Below are positions 46,601 through 54,669 of a stretch of 64,000 nucleotides of DNA, piece by piece; position 1 is the stretch's first letter; each line of letters starts with the position of its first letter. Below the pieces are notes generated by a model that worked only from the letters and a program-made list of their open reading frames with translations, was not told where the DNA came from and searched no databases. This DNA comes from Salinisphaera sp. Its GTDB lineage: Bacteria; Pseudomonadota; Gammaproteobacteria; Nevskiales; Salinisphaeraceae. The DNA lies in assembly GCA_027858915.1 (NCBI GenBank), contig JAQIBT010000155.1:1-64000 (forward strand). Reading direction: 5' to 3'. Made by a program: the position numbers and the translations under genes.

Positions 46601-47771
46601 TCTCGCGCGCTTCTTCGCTGGCTTGTTCGCGCCGGGCAAGACTGGCTATGTCGTCGACATGGCGACGTTCGGCCTTGTCATGGTCTGCGCGGGCCTGGCC
46701 GGCAGCGCGTTCGGCGTCCTCAGCCGTGCGCTGGGCGCGATGCAACTCACGCGCGCTGCGCATTTCGGGGCTGTCGCGCAGCACTTCGATCTGGCTGCCG
46801 GTTTCGGCTTGCCGGGTTTCGGCCGCCTCGACCTGGGTCTGGCTGGTTTCAAGGGCTGTCTGGGCCGCAGCTTCGGCTTCGCGCGCGGCGCGGGCTTCGG
46901 CGCTGGCGTTGTCAAACGCGGTCTGTGCCTGGCGCAGATCGCGGGCGCGACGGCGTGCCAATATTCGCGCATAGCGGCCGTAAGTGGCATTGAACTGCGC
47001 TACTGCGGCCTGCATGGCGCGATAATCATCCAGCTCGTCGCGATATTCATCGAGCTGGGTCATGGCTTCGGCGACGTCTTCCAGGACGTCGCGTGTAATC
47101 GGCGGAAAAGCCTGCGACAAGGCCGCCGAGAGATTATTTTCGTTCGGCTGCTTGGATAGCTGTGGCTGGCGCAGCTGGATGAGCGTATCGATAAGCGCGC
47201 GATACCGTTCTGCACCCAGCCCGAACAGCCGCTCGTCGACTGCCCGTCGATAATCACGGGCGGTGGCAAACACGCCGTGTCTGCCCACCGCCTCGATCAA
47301 GCGATCGCGAGTGGCAACGGTCTGTTGTTCGCTGACCAATGCCAGATCAACGCCCACGCGCTGTTCGGTCACAAAGAACCAGGAGTCCACGCTGGCCCGC
47401 CCTGCCGTGGCGCGCAGACCGCAGCCCAGCGTCAGGAAACACGGCGTGCCGTCTTCGCCGTCGAGACGCCCGAACTCGATCCACGCATAGCCGGTGCGCC
47501 GTTCGTAGCGCCCGCCCATGAGCAGATTCCATTCCATGCGCTTGCCGGGGTCGGCGTCCGGCTCCAGACGCGCCGACGACAGGCTGGCATCGAGCAGAAA
47601 CGGCAAGGTCAGCGACAAGACCTTGGACTTGCCGGTGCCGTTGTTGCCACGCAGCAGCAGATGGCCGTCCTCGAACCAGAATTCCTCCTGATCGTAGTGA
47701 TACAGCTCGACCAGCCCCAGTCGCAGTGGTTGCCAACGAGCGGTAGTGGGCTGCGGGGCGGCAACGCTCAT
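43656..47771 (-). CDS. jetC: Wadjet JetC SMC-like ATPase (TIGR02680)
   Basis: The 1371-residue protein is built like an SMC/MukB ATPase. Walker A is GNNGTGKS at residues 42-49. Long alanine/glutamine/glutamate-rich coiled coils cover about 260-560 and 770-1010, with a hinge-like region between (PLWQLIDFKPEVEDAE). The ABC signature LSGPASSGERALGL and Walker B VLLDEAFAGIDDGAR lie at about 1250-1290. It uses ATP to translocate or extrude DNA so that JetD can cut small plasmids. The ATG overlaps the jetB stop by four bases. The sequence is complete, with no frameshift seen. Confidence 0.93.
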   Translation of the reverse strand: MSVAAPQPTTARWQPLRLGLVELYHYDQEEFWFEDGHLLLRGNNGTGKSKVLSLTLPFLLDASLSSARLEPDADPGKRMEWNLLMGGRYERRTGYAWIEFGRLDGEDGTPCFLTLGCGLRATAGRASVDSWFFVTEQRVGVDLALVSEQQTVATRDRLIEAVGRHGVFATARDYRRAVDERLFGLGAERYRALIDTLIQLRQPQLSKQPNENNLSAALSQAFPPITRDVLEDVAEAMTQLDEYRDELDDYRAMQAAVAQFNATYGRYARILARRRARDLRQAQTAFDNASAEARAAREAEAAAQTALETSQTQVEAAETRQAETGSQIEVLRDSPEMRSARELHRAQRTAEDAERAAGQARADHDKAERRHVDDIASLARREQASEEARETLTSAIEATDDHAERAGVLLVHQISWGDSREADTLGQLDIAQRREITASQNHLADQRERQIDQIRRGLAAVDTAAQQHGQAQHERDARLADSEAAESAVAEARQAQQTAAQTHIADWQNFGERTVAALGAVAGRDWPDAEEALVDWVNSLDGPSPLEAHAQTVADGERQRLAERVSDTRQQRAQVEAEREPLLEEQARLREGRQSLPPAPLTREADRSERAGAPLWQLIDFKPEVEDAERAGIEAALQASGVLDAWVSPAGDLLAPDTRDLWLVERPRQPSNLGALLDVVIDTDDASAASIDAGQVETILAAIAVADVDQTNAEFWLAADGRYRIGPTHGAWGKPVAEYIGATAREAARRRRLAVIDTELAELATRLETIANALAELGRERAALDDLLAERPSADALRSRHATLAAAERSAAGARQRLAEAEDRLQRTHSALDRAREALAMDADDARLPADRDALETVARQLAQYRLAAREAQSSLREHAQALAEQAEQAQREQASRADRDSAAGRAREQRQAAEQAAARYRELKDTVGTSAEDVLARLNALEREQRQLVDTLRSAQKHLTDANKQLGGAEQAVADSQRQLEARQHSRSETATDFQAFAETGLLRAAVADIELPDTATWTVDRALAAARAAEAALVRVADGDEAWQHVQNRIGSEFTELQRALSARGYHSSGEPTDHGFVVRVTFNQRSEAPHRLQALLDNEIAERRSLLTAKESEIIENHLQAEVAAQLQGLMRDADARVRSINAELAQRPTSTGVKFKLVWQPIEDDDGALTNLADVRSRLLNKISDAWSAEDRTAVGAFLQQRIAAERERDDGAARIDQLARALDYRAWHRFRVRRWQDGKWRPLSGPASSGERALGLTVPLFAAAASHYESAASHAPRLVLLDEAFAGIDDGARAHCMDLIREFDLDFVMTSEREWGCYAELPGVSICHLVRRGDIDAVFVSRWRWNGKAREAAPAPAMAIAAADDA

Positions 47772-49003
47772 AAGTCTCCCAATAGATCGGTTTGCTGGCC
47801 CGCGACCCGTGCTTCGCCCAGCCGGAAACGACAGACTGCCGGCAGCGGTTCGACGGTCTGTTCGGCGCGTCGAATCAAGCGCAGCGCGGCCAATCGATCC
47901 AGGGCGGCGGCGGCCAGCTCGCGCTCGGCGCCGCTTTCCTGCGCGGCCTTGCGCCAGTATTTGCGATGCTCGCTGGCTGCCTGGCGCATGAAAGCGAAAA
48001 TCTCGGCCTGCGGCACCGGCCCGGTCTGGCCGGCACGCAGACGTTCGGCCAGAAACTCGGCCAGCAACAGCGTGGCATGGGCATCGGTGCCCTGCTGCGG
48101 CAAGGAAATATCGGATAGTTCACCGCGTTGATCCACCATGGCCGTGCCCTCGGCGCGATGTTCGGCGATCAGCCCGGTGGCCTCGGCCAGGCGGCGGCCC
48201 ATCGGCCCGCGCTGATTGATGAAATACTCGCGTTCTTCGCCCGCCAGATCGTCCAGATAGATCAACGGATCGTCCAGCAAACGGCGCGACAGGCGATGGC
48301 GCAGTACGGCGCGGCGTGCGTCTTCGCCTTCGACCGGATTGTCTGCGGTCAGGGCTTGCAGCCGGCCGTCGGTGGTTTGTATTGCCGCTGTATCGCTATC
48401 TGCCAGGGTCGCCGTAAGAGCAGACGGGCCGCGATCGCCGGCCAGCACGGCCGCCAGAATCGGCCGATGAATATCGTAGAGCGCATCGCCGGACTGGTTG
48501 ATAAACGCCTGCTCGTCGCCGGCGACCCGAGCGATGATGCCCAGATCCAGCAACAGCCGGCAGACAGCCACCAGATCACGGCGCTCGGTCTGACGGTCGA
48601 GCGCAAAGACGAATCCGCTGGCTGCCAGCGTCGAGTCCAGCGCTTCAACCATCAGCCGCTCGCCCAGCCGCGCCAATGTGATCTGTACGTCCTCGCGTTC
48701 CAACACGGCCAGTGCCAGGCACAGCAGAATATAACGATTGCGATTGAACTCGCGCGCGCCGCGGGTGGCGTCGCCGACGTCAGCGGCACGCTTGTCCAGA
48801 CGTGCATGACCGCGCTCGACGCGCAGCATCCAACCGCATTCACGGGCAAACCAGGTCCGCAGATAATCAGCATGGGCCCGCACTAGCGAGAACGCGCGGT
48901 CCTCGGCGGTCATCAAGGGCCGGGCCAGCAAGCCGCGCAGCGCACGCTGGCGCTGCTCGTCAATCTCGCGGGTTTTCGCGTCGATGACAGCGGCTTCGGC
49001 CAT
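47768..49003 (-). CDS. jetB: Wadjet JetB subunit (DUF2398/TIGR02678)
   Basis: The 411-residue product matches TIGR02678 (DUF2398), the second kleisin-complex component of the Wadjet variant that has DUF2397, DUF2398 and DUF2399 proteins (usually called type III). Landmarks are RQRALRGLLARPLMTAEDRAF near the start, FNRNRYILLCLALAVLEREDVQITL, and the closing EPLPAVCRFRLGEA. It is likely a MukE-like winged-helix bridge between JetA and JetC. GAGGCG precedes the ATG. In a standard operon it would directly follow jetA; here the two are separated by about 810 bases carrying a toxin-antitoxin pair. Confidence 0.9.
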   Translation of the reverse strand: MAEAAVIDAKTREIDEQRQRALRGLLARPLMTAEDRAFSLVRAHADYLRTWFARECGWMLRVERGHARLDKRAADVGDATRGAREFNRNRYILLCLALAVLEREDVQITLARLGERLMVEALDSTLAASGFVFALDRQTERRDLVAVCRLLLDLGIIARVAGDEQAFINQSGDALYDIHRPILAAVLAGDRGPSALTATLADSDTAAIQTTDGRLQALTADNPVEGEDARRAVLRHRLSRRLLDDPLIYLDDLAGEEREYFINQRGPMGRRLAEATGLIAEHRAEGTAMVDQRGELSDISLPQQGTDAHATLLLAEFLAERLRAGQTGPVPQAEIFAFMRQAASEHRKYWRKAAQESGAERELAAAALDRLAALRLIRRAEQTVEPLPAVCRFRLGEARVAGQQTDLLGDL

Positions 49004-49182
49004 CAGGCGTTCGCCTCATGGTTACTCATTGTGCATGCAAGGCGGCATATCGGCCGCCATCATAATGGAAAAATCCAGTCGCACAGAACCCGCTCGAAGG
49101 CCTGTGGGGGACAATGCAGTAATAACGACACGTTTATTCGCAAATAAAACCCGGCAATACGCGGCCGCCTAAACGCCAGTCG

Positions 49183-49458
49183 TTACTCACTACGTTCATG
49201 CAGACGGCCTTCAACGTATTTATGCAGAATACTGGCCACCAGAGTCTGATACGGAATACCGTCGGCAAGCGCTTTCTTCTGTAACCCGCGCAAGTCTCTG
49301 GATGTAATCCGTATATTGATCCGCGCATCCTTCTTGAACATGGCTTCGGCATAGGCCTCATGCCGTTTTTTCGTGTCCAGTGCGTTTTTTACGCTTTGCG
49401 TTCGACCGGCCTCGAAAGCCTCTAGAATCTCTCTTTCTTCTCGATCGAGCTTGTTCAT
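49183..49458 (-). CDS. CopG/BrnA-like antitoxin
   Basis: The 91-residue protein ends in a ribbon-helix-helix-type fold (INIRITSRDLRGLQKKALADGIPYQTLVASILHKYVEGRL), as in CopG and BrnA antitoxins, with an acidic helical N-terminus that would wrap the toxin. Its ATG overlaps the stop of the upstream toxin gene by four bases, the usual toxin-first order of brnTA modules. It should bind both toxin and the pair's own promoter. The promoter lies inside the Wadjet operon, so it could alter jetB-D transcription. Base use looks less GC-rich than in the jet genes. Confidence 0.8.
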   Translation of the reverse strand: MNKLDREEREILEAFEAGRTQSVKNALDTKKRHEAYAEAMFKKDARINIRITSRDLRGLQKKALADGIPYQTLVASILHKYVEGRLHERSE

Positions 49459-49733
49459 TTACTGCCACCTCGATAATCTCGTTTCGCTTTCCGGCTCGGT
49501 ATGATCGTCTTCAGAAAAACCTCGTCTTCCGATTCTACAAACGGAACCAGGTAGACATATTCCTCGATCGCCAGTACGTGGATCTGCTGGCCGGGATAAC
49601 GCTTTTGATTCGGATGCGCGATTGTATCGAGCACATCGCCGGCCATGATGTGAAAAACCGCTTCTTCAAATGAGACACCTCTTTGCTTCTTCAGAAGCGC
49701 GTTCTTTTCAGGGCTCCAAGATATGGGCTTCAT
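49455..49733 (-). CDS. BrnT-like ribonuclease toxin
   Basis: The 92-residue protein resembles BrnT, a small RelE-fold ribonuclease toxin. ISWSPEKNALLKKQRGVSFEEAV matches the BrnT opening (F-W-D/S-x-x-K-x-x-x-N...GVSFEEA), and KTIIPSRKAKRDYRG matches the basic C-terminal block that normally reads RIISAR-x-A-x-x-E-R-x-x-Y. It would cleave mRNA or stall translation when its antitoxin is lost. The gene starts 80 bases after the jetA stop and lies between jetA and jetB. The resemblance is moderate, so a related DUF4258-type toxin is an alternative. Confidence 0.75.
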   Translation of the reverse strand: MKPISWSPEKNALLKKQRGVSFEEAVFHIMAGDVLDTIAHPNQKRYPGQQIHVLAIEEYVYLVPFVESEDEVFLKTIIPSRKAKRDYRGGSK

Positions 49734-49812
49734 CGGTTAAAAATAGCACATTGTGTGCCTTTTGGAGGACATTTAAAACACTGAATTCCCTGCACTATGA
49801 TCATCGATAGGG

Positions 49813-51318
49813 TCATTCGATTTCGCGCACGTGAATCCAATGATCGCGGCCAGCAAAGACGCCGGCGTCGGTTTCCAGCGTCACGATCGGCGCGTCGGCG
49901 ATCGGCTTCAAGGTGAGCGCCAGACTGCCGTCGGTGGTCATGCGCTCAATTATGTCATGCGGGTCGTGCATCGCGGCCAAAGCCTCGCCGAGCACGTCGA
50001 GAAACAGCGCGAATGCATGCCGATCCAGCCGGCCGATGGCGGACAAGCGGGTGATTTCGTCGGTGGCCAGACGCTGGCGGGCCGCTTGTATCTGGGCGTC
50101 TTCGGCCGCGATCTTTTGGGCCAAAAATGCTTTTTCGACGGATCGATCGCGCACCCGCTGCGGACCGCCAGCGTTTGGCAGGCGCCCGCGTTCGCGCAGG
50201 GTCGGCTCGATGGCGATTGCGGGGGCTGCGATCCACGGCGTAGTGGTAGCCACTTCATCTTCGACGGTGAGCGCCAGATGACGTGCCGGCGACAAGGCAA
50301 AAGCAGCACGCCACAGGCGATGGGCCTCGGACTCATCCCCGGTATCGGCAAACCAACGCGCCAGTTCACGATAATCGGCGGTCCGATCGCTGCGTCCGGT
50401 ACGACGCTCGTTGACCCGCGCAATCGCCGACAACAATCGCGGTATCGCCGAGCGCGCCCGGGCGCGTAGACGCTGCGCCTGCGACGGGCCGGCCTCGCTG
50501 CGCAGGAACCAGCCGCGCAGACCGGCCCAGCGTTCTGCCCAGGCAGCAAGCGCCCGCTCGGTAGCCGCCGCGGTCGCGTCTTCTTCGCCGGGTGCTGCGT
50601 CGCGGGCTTCGCGGACTGCAGCCAGGCGCAGCAGTTCATCGGGCGGCTCCAGTGCGGCAATGGTTTCGGCGATACGCCCGGAGGCAGCCACCAGATCGCC
50701 GATGAAGCGTTCGAGATAATCGATCAGCCGATCCTTATAGGCGACTACCGTTGCTGCATCGGCCGCCTGTAGCTCCACCGTGCGCGCCAGCCCAGCCATG
50801 AAATCCTCGGCGTTGCCGGCCAGGCCCTCGAATACGTGTACGAGTTCGCGCAGGGTCTGATGGATACGCGCACCGTCGAGCGGTTTTTCCTCGGCCAGAT
50901 GTTGCAATGCCACGAGCTGGGTCTGGATATCCTCGAGTGCGACCGTCTGCAGTTCGGCGCGTCGCGACAGCGCCTCGGCAAACGCCGCCAGCCCGGTTTC
51001 CACTGCCTCGCCTTCACGCGAGAGCTGATAGAGGAACTTGGCGCGATAGAAATCCTCGATGGTGGCGACCCGCGCGGTATCGGCCTGGGCTCGCAGATTG
51101 CCCCATTCCACCAACTGGGCAAGGATATTCTGGATTTCTTCCAGACTCGGCAAGATGCCGTCCGGCCAGCCGGCCTCGGCACGTATTTCATCCGGGCGCA
51201 GATGCAGGCGGAACTGGCGTTTGGCCGCCGCGAATGCTGCCAGCACCGCCCGATACAACGGCGCCCGCTCGGCGCTGACGTGGCGAAACAGTTCGGCGGC
51301 GTCGGCCATGGCGCTCAC
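49813..51318 (-). CDS. jetA: Wadjet JetA subunit (DUF2397/TIGR02677)
   Basis: The 501-residue protein matches TIGR02677 (DUF2397), the kleisin-like first subunit of this Wadjet variant. It is largely helical: winged-helix-like N-terminal part (LYRAVLAAFAAAKRQFRLHLRPDEI, LEEIQNILAQLVEWGNL), central helices with VHVFEGLAGNAEDFM, and a C-terminal winged region (LDRHAFALFLDVLGEALA). The start is GTG with GGGGCG upstream; an ATG three codons later is equally possible. It is the first operon gene, and its promoter region (51319-51579) is shared with a divergent helicase gene. Confidence 0.9.
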   Translation of the reverse strand: MSAMADAAELFRHVSAERAPLYRAVLAAFAAAKRQFRLHLRPDEIRAEAGWPDGILPSLEEIQNILAQLVEWGNLRAQADTARVATIEDFYRAKFLYQLSREGEAVETGLAAFAEALSRRAELQTVALEDIQTQLVALQHLAEEKPLDGARIHQTLRELVHVFEGLAGNAEDFMAGLARTVELQAADAATVVAYKDRLIDYLERFIGDLVAASGRIAETIAALEPPDELLRLAAVREARDAAPGEEDATAAATERALAAWAERWAGLRGWFLRSEAGPSQAQRLRARARSAIPRLLSAIARVNERRTGRSDRTADYRELARWFADTGDESEAHRLWRAAFALSPARHLALTVEDEVATTTPWIAAPAIAIEPTLRERGRLPNAGGPQRVRDRSVEKAFLAQKIAAEDAQIQAARQRLATDEITRLSAIGRLDRHAFALFLDVLGEALAAMHDPHDIIERMTTDGSLALTLKPIADAPIVTLETDAGVFAGRDHWIHVREIE

Positions 51319-51579
51319 GGGCGATCGCCCCGTGGGCTGGTAGCAAGATGGCGTATTGACGTGACCATGGACAGCACAATACAGGCTCGATCGTTGATTT
51401 CGCTGATGAGATCGCCCGTTTTGGTTTCTAACGCAGGCGATTGTAGCGAATACGGATGCAGAAGAGCCCGCTTTGATATGCTTCGAGCTGTTCTATTCTA
51501 TCGGACAAGCTTGCATCAAAGTTGTTAAGACTTTGTCTTGACTGCGGTTATCTTTACCATCGCGTTTTCGAGTGTTCCC

Positions 51580-54500
51580 ATGACAAAAGCGCAAGTCCTT
51601 GCTATCGATGCCCTGCTGCTCGATACCGACCAGCTCTACGACCTGGCACCCGAGCTTGTCGTTCAGCGCGGGCTGGATGATTTCAAGGACAAACGTGTAA
51701 CGAACTTGTCGCACGAAGACGAGCGGTTGTTCGCCGAAGTCGAGGATGCCTCGAGCGGCGACATGATGCTGCTTTCGCTGACCTCGGATCCAGACGGTAA
51801 CCCGGTCGTCGACTGTCTCTGCAATGACGACAACGACGACTTCTGCCGCCACGCGATCGCGGCGTTATTCGCCTACGCCACCGAACACGGCAAGACTGCT
51901 GATACGCACGGTGCGCGAGAAGAGGCGCTGGCGGAACGGCGCCAGCGCGGGCGCACCGAAGTGAAAGTGAGCAAGGTCGACGGCCAGCCCTGGTTCGGCA
52001 CCTGGCAGGCCCGCAGCGTCAGCCGTGAAACCCATTTTCCGCGCGATTACACGGTGCATATCCGCTCGCTGACGCGGCCGGCTAACTACTGCAACTGCCC
52101 GGATTTCAAGGTCAACCAGCTCGGCACCTGCAAGCATATCGAGGCGGTTCTGGGTCGTATCGGCAAACGCCGCGATTTCGATCGGCTGGCGCGCCGGGCG
52201 GCACCGGTGCCCTATGTATTCGTCGATTGGGACGTCGACGAAGCGCCGCAGATCCGCCTGCATCGCGGCGCGCCGCTGCCCGCCGACCTGCAAGGCGAGC
52301 TGGAGCAGGCTTTCGACGCCGAAGGGGTTTTTTGCGGGCGACTGCCCGAGGATTTCTTTCGTCTGAGCGAGCGGCTCGACGGCCGCGACGATATCCATCT
52401 GGGCACGGACGCCGTAGAACACGTTCAGTATCTGGGCTCCAGGACACGCCAGCGTGAACGAGCCAGCGAAATTCGCGCCGAGATCGGGCGCTCCGGCGGC
52501 CGCCTGCCCGGCGTGCGCACCCGACTGTATCCGTTTCAGGTCGAAGGCGTCGGTTTTCTCGCCGGCAACGGCCGCGCGCTGCTGGCCGACGATATGGGCC
52601 TCGGCAAGACGCTCCAGGCCATTGCTGCGACCGTCTGGCTGCAGCGCAACGCACAGGTCGAACGAATCCTCGTGGTCTGCCCGGCCTCACTCAAGCAACA
52701 GTGGGCACGCGAGATCGAGCGCTTCGCCGACCTCGAGACCCATATCGTGCAGGGCAGTCCGCCTGCTCGGCGCCAACTGTACCGACAGGGCAGCGGCGTC
52801 TATATCATCAACTACGAATTGGTGCGGCGGGATTTCGACGACATCAGTGCGCTGTTGAGCCCGGACCTGCTGATTCTCGACGAAGCCCAGCGGATCAAGA
52901 ACTGGCGCACCAAGACCGCGGCCGCGGTCAAGCGCATCGATTCGCGCTATGCGTTTGTGCTAACCGGCACCCCGCTGGAAAACCGTCTGGAAGATCTGTA
53001 CAGCCTGATGCAGGTGGTCGACCAGCAGGTGCTCGGCCCGCTCTGGCGCTATCTCGCCGATTTCCACGTCACCGACGAGCGCGGCAAGGTGCAAGGCTAT
53101 CGCAACCTGTCCGAGTTGCGCCGCCGGTTGGCGCCGGTCATGCTGCGCCGCGACCGGCGGCTGGTGCGCGATCAGCTGCCCGAGCGGATTGAGCAGCAGC
53201 TGGATATCGCCCTGACGGCAACCCAGCGCGATCAGCATGATTCGGCCCGAGCATCGGCCAGCCGCCTCGCTGTCATCGCACAGCGCCGGCCGCTCACGCC
53301 GACCGAGCAGAATCGTATGATGGCCGCGCTGCAGCAGGCTCGCATGGCCTGCGACGCGGCCGAACTGGTTGATCCCGAAACTTCTGGCTCGCCCAAGCTC
53401 GACGAACTCGTCCCGCTACTTGAGGAGCTGTGTATCCAAGGCGGCTTGAAGGCCGTCGTCTTTTCGCAGTGGGAGCGTATGACCGCACTGGCCGAACAAC
53501 GACTGACCGCGGCCGGCCTCGGCTGCGTAAGCCTGCACGGCCGTGTGCCCACGCATAAACGCGGCGCACTGGTCGAGCAATTCCACGAGAACGACGCCGT
53601 TCAGGTCTTTCTATCGACCGATGCCGGAGGTACCGGGCTCAACCTCCAGTGCGCCTCGGTGGTCGTCAATCTGGACGTGCCGTGGAATCCGGCCGTGCTC
53701 GAACAACGCATCGCCCGCGTGCATCGTCTCGGCCAGTCGGCGCGCGTGCAAAGCATTCTGATGGTGGCCGCAGACAGCTTCGAGGCACGCGTGCTCGGCT
53801 TGATCCACGACAAGCGGGAACTGTTCGACAGCGTGGTCGACCCGCAAGCCGAAGGCGACGTCGTAGGCGTTTCGCGCCGGCTGCTGGAAACGATCAAGGA
53901 AGATCTGGCCGACAACGCGCCGGAAGCTGTCAAGGAAAATGACACGGCTGCCGACGCCGAGTCGATTCTGGAACCAACCGACGCAGAAGACGACGAATCG
54001 GCTTCACCTGGCCCGGATACGCCGATCAAGCCGGACGACAACGTCGAGTCAGCGCTGCAACGCACTATCGAGCGTATCCAGGCAGCCTTTGGCAGACGCA
54101 TCCAGCGTATTCTCGGCGCCGGCGGCGGGTTGCTCGTGGTGCTCGACCGGCTCGATCCCGAAACCGACGAGCTTGCCCGACAGCTCAGCGACGAAGTGCC
54201 CGTCGCTGCGATCGACCCGCTCAGCCTGGCCGGCATGGCGCGTCTTGGCGTGTCGTCTTCGTTGAATGAAATCAGTATTCCCGACGCCAGCGCCGAGACA
54301 GTCGAACAACCGGGCGCCCGGCTTGCCGCACAGGCACAGGAAAAATTCCGCGCCAGCGGCGTCCTGTTGGAACAGGACTGCCCATCAGCAGCCATAGAAC
54401 TGCTCGGCTCGGCCTTGCTGGCTGCCGCCGGCGCACGTGCCGGGCTGGACACGGCGCCAGCGGCGAACAAAGCGACCGTCTGGCTCTATGAAGAAGCATT

Positions 54501-54669
54501 GCCACAGGGATTGCTCGACAACAACCAAGCGGCGCTGATCATGCGTGCACTCGGTCTGCAGCAGGCCGCTGCCGTACCTGCAGAACTCATTCGATCGCTG
54601 TTCGACGACGCGTTGTCACTCGTGGGCGAGGAGTCGCCGTCAGAGGCTGACCAACTCTTGAAGCTGTGA
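51580..54669 (+). CDS. SWIM-SNF2 helicase with two zinc motifs
   Basis: The 1029-residue protein carries two SWIM-like zinc motifs (C79-x-C81...C89-x-H91 and C171-x-C173...C184-x-H186), then a full SNF2 ATPase: Walker A LLADDMGLGKT near 335-345, DEAQ at 434-437, TGTPLENRLEDL, and the C-terminal helicase half with VFSQWERM, FLSTDAGGTGLNLQ and RIARVHRLGQ. The last ~250 residues form an acidic linker and an unrecognised domain. SNF2 motors translocate on double-stranded DNA and SWIM motifs bind DNA or protein. It diverges from jetA and converges on a second SWIM-SNF2 gene. The start ATG has a weak ribosome binding site. Confidence 0.86.
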   Translation: MTKAQVLAIDALLLDTDQLYDLAPELVVQRGLDDFKDKRVTNLSHEDERLFAEVEDASSGDMMLLSLTSDPDGNPVVDCLCNDDNDDFCRHAIAALFAYATEHGKTADTHGAREEALAERRQRGRTEVKVSKVDGQPWFGTWQARSVSRETHFPRDYTVHIRSLTRPANYCNCPDFKVNQLGTCKHIEAVLGRIGKRRDFDRLARRAAPVPYVFVDWDVDEAPQIRLHRGAPLPADLQGELEQAFDAEGVFCGRLPEDFFRLSERLDGRDDIHLGTDAVEHVQYLGSRTRQRERASEIRAEIGRSGGRLPGVRTRLYPFQVEGVGFLAGNGRALLADDMGLGKTLQAIAATVWLQRNAQVERILVVCPASLKQQWAREIERFADLETHIVQGSPPARRQLYRQGSGVYIINYELVRRDFDDISALLSPDLLILDEAQRIKNWRTKTAAAVKRIDSRYAFVLTGTPLENRLEDLYSLMQVVDQQVLGPLWRYLADFHVTDERGKVQGYRNLSELRRRLAPVMLRRDRRLVRDQLPERIEQQLDIALTATQRDQHDSARASASRLAVIAQRRPLTPTEQNRMMAALQQARMACDAAELVDPETSGSPKLDELVPLLEELCIQGGLKAVVFSQWERMTALAEQRLTAAGLGCVSLHGRVPTHKRGALVEQFHENDAVQVFLSTDAGGTGLNLQCASVVVNLDVPWNPAVLEQRIARVHRLGQSARVQSILMVAADSFEARVLGLIHDKRELFDSVVDPQAEGDVVGVSRRLLETIKEDLADNAPEAVKENDTAADAESILEPTDAEDDESASPGPDTPIKPDDNVESALQRTIERIQAAFGRRIQRILGAGGGLLVVLDRLDPETDELARQLSDEVPVAAIDPLSLAGMARLGVSSSLNEISIPDASAETVEQPGARLAAQAQEKFRASGVLLEQDCPSAAIELLGSALLAAAGARAGLDTAPAANKATVWLYEEALPQGLLDNNQAALIMRALGLQQAAAVPAELIRSLFDDALSLVGEESPSEADQLLKL

